Positions 1 to 5,812 of a stretch of 6,039 bases of DNA are shown piece by piece. This DNA comes from an uncultured Sphingobium sp. (lineage in GTDB: Bacteria; Pseudomonadota; Alphaproteobacteria; Sphingomonadales; Sphingomonadaceae). Every line of letters starts with the position of its first letter. The first letter of the stretch is position 1. The notes beneath the pieces are model-generated. The model was not told where the DNA came from, did no database searches, and saw only the letters and a program-made list of their open reading frames with translations. The stretch spans positions 1 to 6,039 of the forward strand of contig CAJYHD010000545.1 in the NCBI GenBank assembly GCA_913773715.1, given 5' to 3'. The translations under genes and the position numbers were made by a program.

Positions 1-970
1 TATCGCCATCCAGATCGCCGACTATGTCGATGACCGCATCGCCTATGAGCAGCGCTTCTCGCTTCGCGTCCTGCTCGTCGGCCTGGTCGTGCTGGCGTTA
101 ACCGCGATCCTGTTCTGGTGGGCCATCCGATGGGGTCTGCGCCCCCTGTCCGACTTTACGCGGCAGGTCGAAAGCGCGCAGAGCGACGCCTCGCCCGCCT
201 TCCGCCTGACGAGCAGCAACGCCGATCCTGCGGAAATTCGCCCCTTCGTCGCCGCTTTCAACGGCCTGATGAGCCGTCTTGAAAAGGCCAGCAATTCGCT
301 GCGCCAGTTCACGTCCAATGCCTCGCACCAGATGCGCACGCCGCTTGCCGTTGCGCGCGTTCACCTCGACGTACTCGATCGCTATGGCCCACTCTCGCCG
401 CAAGGAGAGGCGGCGCTTCAGGATATCCCCCACGCCATCGACACGCTGGAGATGCTATTGAAGCAACTCATTGCCCTCGCGCGCAGCGAGGATCAGGGGG
501 ACATGCAGTTGCGTCCGTTCGACCTTGCCGAGCTTGCAGCCAGCGTGACCGGCGATCGCGTGGCGGTGGCTCCTGCCACCATGGACATCGGGTTCGACCA
601 GCGATCGTCGGGCGTGATCATGGCATTGGGCCAGCCTGCGCTGGCCGGCGAACTTCTGGGCAATTTGCTCGACAACGCAATCCGCTACAATGACGCCGAC
701 GGCGCGGTGCTGGTCAGCGTCTGGAAAGAGGATGACTACGCCATGGTCGAAATCGACGACAATGGCCCCGGCATTGCCGAAGAATATCGCACCAAGGTCT
801 GGGATCGCTTCTATCGCATAGCAGCGCGATCGGATGCACCCGGCACCGGGCTTGGCTTGCCGATTGCCCGCGCTCTCGCGGATCGGTTGGGGGCAACGAT
901 CGAACTGCTGGACGGCCGCTCTGGCAAAGGGTTGTGCGTCCTCGTCCGTTTTCGGCCTGCGCCTGCCTGA
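1..970 (+). CDS. Sensor histidine kinase, C-terminal part (5' end outside window)
   Basis: This is a membrane-bound two-component sensor kinase that would autophosphorylate on a His and pass the phosphate to a response regulator, which is not in the window. The frame is open from base 2, so the gene starts upstream. The GTG at 89 is an internal codon, not a credible start, because it falls inside the last membrane helix (about 62-130). Counting residues from that GTG, a HAMP-like linker follows the helix (GLRPLSDF, 17-24). The H-box is SHQMRTP with the phosphoacceptor His80 (codon 326-328). The N-box is DNAIRYN (195-201), the G1 box DDNGPGI (223-229), the F-box WDRFYR (238-243) and the G2 box GTGLGLPIA (252-260). 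All ATP-binding motifs are intact. The visible stretch before the helix (IAIQIADYVDDR) resembles the periplasmic end of TctE/QseC-like kinases. The stimulus is unknown, and the cognate regulator gene is probably upstream. Confidence 0.93.
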   Translation, partial: IAIQIADYVDDRIAYEQRFSLRVLLVGLVVLALTAILFWWAIRWGLRPLSDFTRQVESAQSDASPAFRLTSSNADPAEIRPFVAAFNGLMSRLEKASNSLRQFTSNASHQMRTPLAVARVHLDVLDRYGPLSPQGEAALQDIPHAIDTLEMLLKQLIALARSEDQGDMQLRPFDLAELAASVTGDRVAVAPATMDIGFDQRSSGVIMALGQPALAGELLGNLLDNAIRYNDADGAVLVSVWKEDDYAMVEIDDNGPGIAEEYRTKVWDRFYRIAARSDAPGTGLGLPIARALADRLGATIELLDGRSGKGLCVLVRFRPAPA

Positions 971-1049
971 CGGCGCCGGATCGTTGCGACAGGTTCCTGT
1001 CAGCCGCGCAGGCTAGACTCCCTACATCTGCCGTTGATCGGCCAGCCCT

Positions 1050-1054
1050 GGGGA
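1050..1054 (+). promoter_or_regulatory. Ribosome binding site of the CapA-like gene
   Basis: GGGGA lies 9 bases before the ATG at 1064. It supports that ATG rather than the in-frame TTG at 1034, which has no comparable purine-rich element before it. Confidence 0.5.
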
Positions 1055-1063
1055 ATTACCAAA

Positions 1064-2473
1064 ATGTCCGCTCGCCTTGCCCGTCGTCCGCTCCGTATCC
1101 TTTTGTGCGTGGGAACTGCCGCCATCCTTTCGACCCTCTCGCCTGCCCAGGCGGAGGAAGAGGAAAGCGGCGGCAAGCTGGCCCCCACATCCGTGCCGAG
1201 CACGCCGGTCGCTGGCGACTTCAGTTTCGCGGCGGTCGGAGACCTCATTTATCTGCGCCCGATGCTGGCGACGATGGAAAAACAGTCACCCGACATGCTG
1301 CGCATCCTTCGTGCGGCGGATGTCACATTCGGCAATTTCGAGACAACGGCACTCGACCTCAACAGCTTCAAGGGATCGCCCCAGGCAGAATCGGGCGGCA
1401 CGTGGATGCTGGCCGACCCCGCCGTTCCCGCCGACGTCAGCAAAATGGGGATCGACATCGTCGGCCATGCGAACAATCACACCACCGACTGGGGCGTCGA
1501 GGGTATGATGGACACGCTCGACCTGCTGGACGCCGCACATCTGGTGCATGCCGGGACTGGTCGCAATATGACGGCAGCGCGCGCGCCCGCTTATTATGAC
1601 GGCCCGTCGGGTCGCGTCGGCCTCGTGTCGGCGACCACCACCTTCACGCCCATGACCCCAGCCGCCGATCCGCTGGGCAAGGTACCGGGACGCGGCGGCG
1701 CGAACACGATCCGCAGCACGGAAATCGGGCTGGTGTCCGACGCTGACCTCGCCACGATCGCCCGCCTCGCCGGGACCAAATCGGGCGCGCCTATCAAGAT
1801 GAGGGGCCGCGAGTTTCGCGCGACCACCAATCCCGCCGTGCCGATGAAGATCGAATATGATCTCAACGCCAAGGATGTCGGCGCCAATCTGCTCGCGGTC
1901 CGCCAGGCGAAGCAGAACGGCAATTTCGTGGTTTTTTCGCTGCACAATCACGAACCCGGCAATGCCAGCCAGATCACAGCCAACTTCGCCCAGCCGCTCG
2001 CGCATCAAGTGATCGATGCAGGCGCGGACGTCTATGTCGGTCATGGTCCGCATCAGTTGCGCGGGATCGAGATCTACAAGGGCAAGCCGATCTTCTATTC
2101 GCTCGGCAACTTCGCGATGATGAACAATTCGCTCGATGATGTTCCCGCCGACATGTATGATCAGTTTGGCGTCGAGCCGGGGACGGTCACCACGCCCGAG
2201 TTGCTCCAGGCGCGCAATGCCAAGGAATTTTCCGACCCCAACCTTTATGAGACGGTGATCGCGGTCAGCCATTTCCGCGACGGCAGGCTCGCCGAAATCC
2301 GGCTGCACCCTATCGATCTGGGGGTCAATGCGACAGGCGCCGGCAAGGGCATCCCCCACCTTGCCGATCCGGTTGTATCGGCACGCATTCTTGAGCGCCT
2401 GAAGCGACTTTCATCGCCTTATGGAACGCGTATTCAGGTCAGGAACAACGTCGGCTACATTTTGATCGACTAG
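1064..2473 (+). CDS. CapA/PgsA family protein (metallophosphatase fold), exported
   Basis: A 469-residue protein of the CapA family, whose members include the poly-gamma-glutamate capsule protein PgsA/CapA and share the calcineurin-like metallophosphatase fold. I chose the ATG at 1064 over the TTG at 1034. From the ATG the protein opens with a classic signal peptide: basic MSARLARRPLR, a hydrophobic core at about 12-25, and AQA before a Glu run at residue 30. Family motifs occur in order: AVGD (57-60), NFE (91-93), GHANNHTTDWG (134-144), SLHNHEPGN (292-300), GHGPH (326-330) and YSLGNF (345-350). The putative metal ligands (Asp60, Asn91/Glu93, the Asn-His pair, His296 and the GHGPH histidines) are present, so it looks functional. 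It should act in the periplasm or at the cell surface. No pgsB/pgsC or capB/capC partner is visible, so a role in polyglutamate synthesis is not supported and the substrate is unknown. It follows the kinase by 93 bases on the same strand. Confidence 0.9.
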   Translation: MSARLARRPLRILLCVGTAAILSTLSPAQAEEEESGGKLAPTSVPSTPVAGDFSFAAVGDLIYLRPMLATMEKQSPDMLRILRAADVTFGNFETTALDLNSFKGSPQAESGGTWMLADPAVPADVSKMGIDIVGHANNHTTDWGVEGMMDTLDLLDAAHLVHAGTGRNMTAARAPAYYDGPSGRVGLVSATTTFTPMTPAADPLGKVPGRGGANTIRSTEIGLVSDADLATIARLAGTKSGAPIKMRGREFRATTNPAVPMKIEYDLNAKDVGANLLAVRQAKQNGNFVVFSLHNHEPGNASQITANFAQPLAHQVIDAGADVYVGHGPHQLRGIEIYKGKPIFYSLGNFAMMNNSLDDVPADMYDQFGVEPGTVTTPELLQARNAKEFSDPNLYETVIAVSHFRDGRLAEIRLHPIDLGVNATGAGKGIPHLADPVVSARILERLKRLSSPYGTRIQVRNNVGYILID

Positions 2474-2638
2474 AGTCGCGCTGGCCGGACCGGCGCCGTC
2501 GCCACGACGCCGCTCGATGCGCCAAAGAGGCCAAGCACATCGAGCGAGTTCCTTCGGCGCGGTAGGATCGACGCCAGTATCCTGCGGCGCGCGATCCCTG
2601 ATCTCCAGCACGCACGGCTCATTCTTGTTGATATTGCT

Positions 2639-2831
2639 TCAAATTCCGATGGCCCAAGCGATCTCGATCAGGGCATCAGCCTCGCCAGCGGAATGTCGAA
2701 AATCGTACCAGCCGACAAGGGCGGCATCGCCTGCAGCCAAAGCACCGACCAAGTCCTCAACATCGTCTATCTCGACAGGACCGCCAGAGAGCGCGGGCGG
2801 CTTCTTTCCTCAGGGTCTGAACGGCAACATC
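2639..2831 (-). pseudogene. Possible frameshifted remnant of a small gene, unrecognised
   Basis: On the minus strand two adjoining frames read like pieces of one protein. The upstream piece (about 2831-2769) gives [16 protein letters not shown] and then runs into a stop. A different frame, open from 2809 down to a TGA at 2639-2641, gives VEDLVGALAAGDAALVG followed by WYDFRHSAGEADALIEIAW. Joining them needs a frameshift near 2766-2776. No ATG or ribosome binding site precedes either piece. I do not recognise the family. The plus-strand frames across it have low-complexity Ser/Ala/Thr composition typical of antisense shadows. The coding signal could be chance in GC-rich DNA, so confidence is low. 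Confidence 0.25.
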
Positions 2832-2868
2832 AAGACCAGCGCTGCCAACTAAAGGACGAAATAAGAGT

Positions 2869-2874
2869 GAGGAG
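2869..2874 (+). promoter_or_regulatory. Ribosome binding site of mntH
   Basis: GAGGAG sits 6 bases before the ATG at 2881, a near-ideal Shine-Dalgarno element. It fixes the start of the mntH frame and shows that the translation start region is still intact although the gene behind it is broken. Confidence 0.7.
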
Positions 2875-2880
2875 CAAGCC

Positions 2881-3789
2881 ATGTCCCCATCACCGCCAGC
2901 CGCCGAAACCTACATCGAACCGGTTATGACAGGATATCAACCGAGCCTGCCGGAGTCGCATCGGTCGGTCAGCGTACCCGGCGGGGTGGGGCAGTTTTGG
3001 AGAAAGCTCGGCGCTTTCGCTGGCCCCGGTTATCTTGTGGCGGTCGGCTACATGGATCCGGGAAAGTGGGCGACCGACATCGCGGGTGGATCCCGTTTCG
3101 GTTACACGCTGCTGTTGGCCATCCTCTTTTCCAACCTGATGGCGACGGTGATGCCGCACAATCTCTATCTGCACTCGTCTCTCGTGCAGACCCGCTGGTT
3201 CGAAAGGACCCGAAACGGCATTCGCTAAGCAATCCGCTTCGCCACAATCGATAGTACGGTGGCGCTGGGCTTCGCCTTCTTCATCAATGCGGCGATCCTG
3301 ATCCTCGCAGCCTCCGCGTTCCATGCCGCGGTACGCACAGATGTGGCCGACATCCATCAAGCATACGACCTTCTTACGCCCGTTTTGGGTGCAGCGGGTG
3401 CCAGCGCTCTGTTTGCCACCGCCTTACTGGCGTCAGGCCAGAACTCGACGGTTACCGCGACATTGGCGGGGCAAATCGTGATGGAGGGTTTCGTCGATCT
3501 GAAGCTGTCCCCTTGGATGCGCCGCCTCACAACAAGGCTCCTCGCGATCGTTCCGGCAGTCGTCGTGGCGAGCCTCTACGGATCGGACGGCATGATGAAG
3601 CTGCTGATCTTGAGCCAGGTCGTACTGAGCCTGCAATTATCCTTCGCAGTCGTTCCGCTGGTGAGGTTCACCAGCAGTCAAAAATTGATGGGTGGCTTTG
3701 TGAACGGCGCTCGAACAAAAACAATCGCTTGGGCGATATCCGCGATTATCATCTTTCTCAATCTCAAGCTGTTTATTGATTTCCTTTGA
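2881..3789 (+). pseudogene. mntH: Nramp-family Mn2+/H+ transporter MntH, inactivated
   Basis: Intact MntH is an inner-membrane proton-coupled importer of Mn2+ (and Fe2+) of roughly 430-450 residues. Here one frame from 2881 to 3789 has only 303 codons and three lesions. First, after TM1 ([14 protein letters not shown], 48-61) and the start of TM2, SNLMA is joined directly to [12 protein letters not shown], which in the family belongs to TM6. Roughly 140-150 residues are missing, yet the frame is kept (junction about 3141-3147). Second, the TM1 metal motif DPGN reads DPGK (Lys62, codon 3064-3066). Third, codon 116 is TAA (3226-3228), where the family usually has Glu in an REAIR-like motif, so one G-to-T change of GAA would explain it. 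After the stop the same frame continues as [15 protein letters not shown] and carries the remaining C-terminal helices, including [18 protein letters not shown], to a normal stop. It was probably the first gene of a unit with the small gene at 3813. Confidence 0.92.
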
Positions 3790-3800
3790 TCTGGAAAGAC

Positions 3801-3810
3801 AGGAGAAGGA
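3801..3810 (+). promoter_or_regulatory. Strong ribosome binding site before the small membrane gene
   Basis: The purine run AGGAGAAGGA ends 2 bases before the ATG at 3813. Its AGGAG part is at an ideal 7-base spacing. This is the main reason to accept the short frame that follows as a former gene rather than chance. Confidence 0.65.
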
Positions 3811-3812
3811 CC

Positions 3813-4079
3813 ATGCATATCTTGGAAGATTACACCGGTATCAGGGTTTCAAACCTCACCAACCCGGCGCGACTTGCGGTCGGATACTGCATCATTCTGC
3901 TGGCGCCATTGTTGAACTTGAGCAGCATTATGTGATGCAGCAATCGCGCTCCAGACATATGGAATAGGTCTTGGCGCGTCATCGCATTGGCGCTCTATTT
4001 GGGGAGCACGATCGCGTTGGGTTATGTGGCGTCGGAACCAAGCATCCCGGACGAGAGACTCCATGTCATTCCTCACTGA
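3813..4079 (+). pseudogene. Small two-helix membrane protein gene with in-frame TGA
   Basis: Starting at the ATG at 3813, 23 bases after the mntH frame ends, the frame codes for 40 residues, hits TGA at 3933-3935, then stays open in the same frame for 47 more codons to a second TGA at 4077-4079. The first part begins MHILEDYTGIRVSNLTNP and contains a hydrophobic helix (about 21-40, LAVGYCIILLAPLLNL). The second part contains another helix (about 56-73, VIALALYLGSTIALGYVA) and a polar tail ending RLHVIPH. Two well-formed helices in one frame on either side of the stop suggest an original membrane protein of about 88 residues; TGA could derive from TGG (Trp) or CGA (Arg). I do not recognise the family. 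Its place behind mntH suggests a link to metal transport, by position only. Alternatively the first 40 residues could still be made as a one-helix peptide. Confidence 0.55.
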
Positions 4080-4524
4080 ACCCGGTCCGCATCGTATCGA
4101 TCAGGGGGAGAAGAGATAGTCGAAAACGAGCCGCTTCGCCAGCAAGGAAGATACCCAAGACCGCAAGGCTGAAACCAGCGCCTGCCGCAAATCCTTTGAT
4201 CGCGATGATCAGTGGCTTGTCCATGCGTGCGAGCCGCGCAACCGCCGCATGCAGATAGGCTGTCTCTTCTGGTATGAGATCCAGCGTCTTGTCCCCTGCC
4301 CCGGCAAAGGCACCGATATCGCCCCCAGCGCAAAAAAGCTTGCCGTCGGAGCGGAGCAGAACCGCGCGGATGTCACTGTCCCGATCACATAGGATTGCCG
4401 TCTGCATCGAATCTCGCGACATGGCAAAGTCGATCGCCTTGCCTGCGTCCGGCCTGCACAATGTAATGAGGACGATCGCGCCATCACGCTCGAACTGCAG
4501 CTTCTTGTAGGTCTAGCTCATCAT
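4066..4524 (-). pseudogene. Enoyl-CoA hydratase/isomerase family gene, truncated and stop-interrupted
   Basis: This is a crotonase-family remnant. Intact members are about 260 residues, but this frame has 152 codons. The ATG at 4524-4522 overlaps the stop of the CitE-like gene (ATGA), so translation would be coupled. The frame reads M-M-S and then TAG at 4515-4513, followed by TYKKLQFERDGAIVLITL. CAG (Gln) to TAG is the simplest origin of the stop. The oxyanion-hole segments are visible: KLFCAGGDIGAF (62-73) and GFAAGAGFSLAV (111-122). After AGEAARF (residue 134, ending at 4123) similarity to the family ends. The expected YTxIGLxPDGG stretch and the whole C-terminal half with the catalytic acid region are missing, and the frame closes at 4066-4068. 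The usual LNRPDAGNAI motif reads LCRPDAGKAI, a further sign of drift. It was the last gene of the carboxylase-MaoC-CitE run. Confidence 0.85.
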
Positions 4525-5357
4525 GTCCCCATGCTGGCTATCCGCCGCGCCTGCACCAGATGCGGGCGATCGATCATCCTGCCATCCAGCTTCAGCGCAC
4601 CGACACCGGGATTGGCGGCGAAGGCCTCGATCACCGCCTGCGCATGGGCGATCTCCGCATCCGTGGGCGTAAATCCTGCATTGATGGGGGCGACCTGAGC
4701 CGGATGGATGGCCATCATGCCGGTAAAACCGTCGCGTCGCGCCCGGGCGACATAGGCCGCAAGCGCTTCGGGCGCATCGATACGCGGAAATACAGTTTCG
4801 ATAGGTGCGGTTGCGGCCGCGTGGGCCGCAAAAAGCGCGAGGTTGCGTACCATTTCATACGGCGAGGTGTAGCTGCCATCCGATTCGCGTGAGGTGGCAG
4901 CGCCGATCGCAGCGGGAAGATCTTCCGCGCCCCATGTCAGGCCGGCCAAATGCCGCGAAACCGCCCCATAGCTTGATAGCTGGAAGATCGCGGCGGCGGT
5001 TTCAGTCGCGATTGGCAGGACAGGTATATCCATGCCACTCAGCATCGCCAACAGTGTCTCGACAGTCGCAGCGCCTTCCGCCTTGGGCAGCACGATGCCG
5101 TCCGGCCTGCCGGGAAGGACGGCGTCGAGATCGGCCTGCGTCAAGCCGCCATCGAGTGGATTGACGCGCACGAAGGTCGTCACGCCGGCTCGATCGCCAG
5201 CTAGCCACTCTGCGATGGCGGCCCGGCCCGCATCTTTTTTCTCCGTTGCCACCGAGTCCTCGAGGTCCAGGATCAGCGCATCAGCGCCGCTCGCTGCCGC
5301 CTTGGCAAAACGCTCCGACCGGTCCGCGGGGACGAAGAGGAGCGAGCGCAGCCTCAC
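4521..5357 (-). CDS. CitE/HpcH-family CoA-ester lyase
   Basis: A cytoplasmic 278-residue TIM-barrel protein of the HpcH/HpaI aldolase and citrate lyase beta-subunit family. Stand-alone members cleave malyl-CoA, methylmalyl-CoA or citramalyl-CoA, giving acetyl-CoA plus a keto acid, with Mg2+. The N-terminus is typical (RSLLFVPADRSERF, 4-17). DLEDSV (31-36), RVN (64-66), LPKAE (90-94), ATET with Glu119, WGAEDL with Asp146, and GFTGMMAIHPAQV (210-222) match the CoA- and metal-binding pattern. The length is normal for a single-domain lyase, so it appears intact. It starts with GTG at 5357-5355, overlapping the MaoC stop by four bases (GTGA). The MaoC neighbour is reminiscent of itaconyl-CoA hydratase/citramalyl-CoA lyase and mesaconyl-CoA hydratase/malyl-CoA lyase pairs, but the substrate here is undetermined. 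The adjoining carboxylase leaves a branched-chain or isoprenoid substrate equally possible. Confidence 0.9.
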   Translation of the reverse strand: MRLRSLLFVPADRSERFAKAAASGADALILDLEDSVATEKKDAGRAAIAEWLAGDRAGVTTFVRVNPLDGGLTQADLDAVLPGRPDGIVLPKAEGAATVETLLAMLSGMDIPVLPIATETAAAIFQLSSYGAVSRHLAGLTWGAEDLPAAIGAATSRESDGSYTSPYEMVRNLALFAAHAAATAPIETVFPRIDAPEALAAYVARARRDGFTGMMAIHPAQVAPINAGFTPTDAEIAHAQAVIEAFAANPGVGALKLDGRMIDRPHLVQARRIASMGT

Positions 5358-5812
5358 GCTGCGCCCCCGCTACCCCTGATGAGCGCCATACGCAGGCATT
5401 GGCACACCACCTCGTCGCGCTGGTTGATCAGCCGGTGTGTGAAGGTGACGATGCCGAATCCGGGACGCGACTTGCTGGGCTTCAAGTCCGTAACTTCTGT
5501 TTCCGCGCGCAGCGTGTCGCCAATCGCGACGGGCCTGGGGTGCACCAGCTTGTCATAGCCAAGATTGGCGACGAGCGTACCCAGCGTGGTATCGGCAACA
5601 GAAAGGCCGATCATCAGAGCGAAGGTGAAAGTGCCGTTGACGAGAATCTGGCCAAATTCGCTCGCTCTTGCCACTTCCGCGTCGATATGCAGCGGCTGCG
5701 GATTATGGGTCATGCAGGAGAAGAGCAGATTGTCCGTTTCCGTCACCGTACGGCGTATGTCATGAACCAGCGTTTCGCCAACACGCCACTGATCGAAGAG
5801 TTTACCCGCCAT
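5354..5812 (-). CDS. MaoC-family acyl-CoA hydratase
   Basis: A 152-residue single hot-dog-fold protein, expected to be cytoplasmic and to add water to an enoyl-CoA. The hydratase region reads TETDNLLFSCMTHNPQPLHID (24-44), followed by FGQILVNGTFTFALM (53-67), which matches the central helix and loop of MaoC hydratases. His42 and Asn37 align with the catalytic motif. The Asp of the (R)-specific hydratase 2 motif (GDxNPxH) is not obviously present: the equivalent place reads THNPQPLH. That spacing fits the subgroup near mesaconyl- or itaconyl-CoA hydratases better than PhaJ. The ATG at 5812-5810 overlaps the carboxylase stop by one base (TGATG), and the stop overlaps the start of the lyase gene. 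The product is probably passed to that lyase. The exact substrate is not inferable. Confidence 0.87.
   Translation of the reverse strand: MAGKLFDQWRVGETLVHDIRRTVTETDNLLFSCMTHNPQPLHIDAEVARASEFGQILVNGTFTFALMIGLSVADTTLGTLVANLGYDKLVHPRPVAIGDTLRAETEVTDLKPSKSRPGFGIVTFTHRLINQRDEVVCQCLRMALIRGSGGAA

Larger units (their letters stand above)
2474..2880 (+). other. 407-base region with no intact gene
   Basis: This lies between the CapA-like gene and the mntH pseudogene. I see no tRNA, no repeat and no terminator with a T-tract. Short open frames exist on both strands, but only the minus-strand stretch at about 2639-2831 has a protein-like composition; it is listed separately. A promoter for the mntH unit would be expected here, but I could not identify convincing -35/-10 boxes or a metal-regulator operator. 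Confidence 0.6.

Noticed and set aside
988..1001. Inverted repeat GACAGG-TT-CCTGTC between the kinase and capA-like genes, as a possible operator or terminator
   Set aside because: Six-base arms with a 2-base centre are expected about once by chance in a window of this size. There is no T-tract and the flanking bases do not extend the stem.
1034..1063. TTG at 1034 as the start of the capA-like gene
   Set aside because: The ATG at 1064 has the better ribosome binding site and gives a standard signal peptide; the extra ten residues would bury it.
2484..2494. GCCGG-A-CCGGC after the capA-like gene, as a terminator hairpin
   Set aside because: The spacer is too short for a hairpin loop with the full stem, and no run of T follows. 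Such palindromes are common in GC-rich DNA.
2622..2647. AT-rich patch (TTGTTGATATTGCTTCAAATT) as a Fur/Mur box or promoter for mntH
   Set aside because: There is no convincing palindrome or correctly spaced -35/-10 pair, and it is over 230 bases upstream of the start codon.
2517..2852. 111-codon plus-strand open frame in the gap before mntH
   Set aside because: Its Ser/Ala/Thr/Pro-rich composition, lack of a ribosome binding site and lack of any recognisable motif fit an antisense shadow.
3226..3228. Programmed readthrough or split-subunit expression of mntH
   Set aside because: No ribosome binding site or start codon is well placed for the second half, no readthrough context is recognisable, and the deletion plus the DPGK change already indicate loss of function.
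3933..3935. TGA in the small membrane gene read as selenocysteine
   Set aside because: No SECIS-like hairpin is apparent just downstream, and neighbouring genes carry TAA and TAG stops of the same kind, so simple nonsense mutation is the better explanation.
3776..3967. 63-codon open frame overlapping the end of mntH
   Set aside because: It overlaps the mntH stop and runs out of frame through the better-supported small membrane gene; the product has no hydrophobic or domain pattern.
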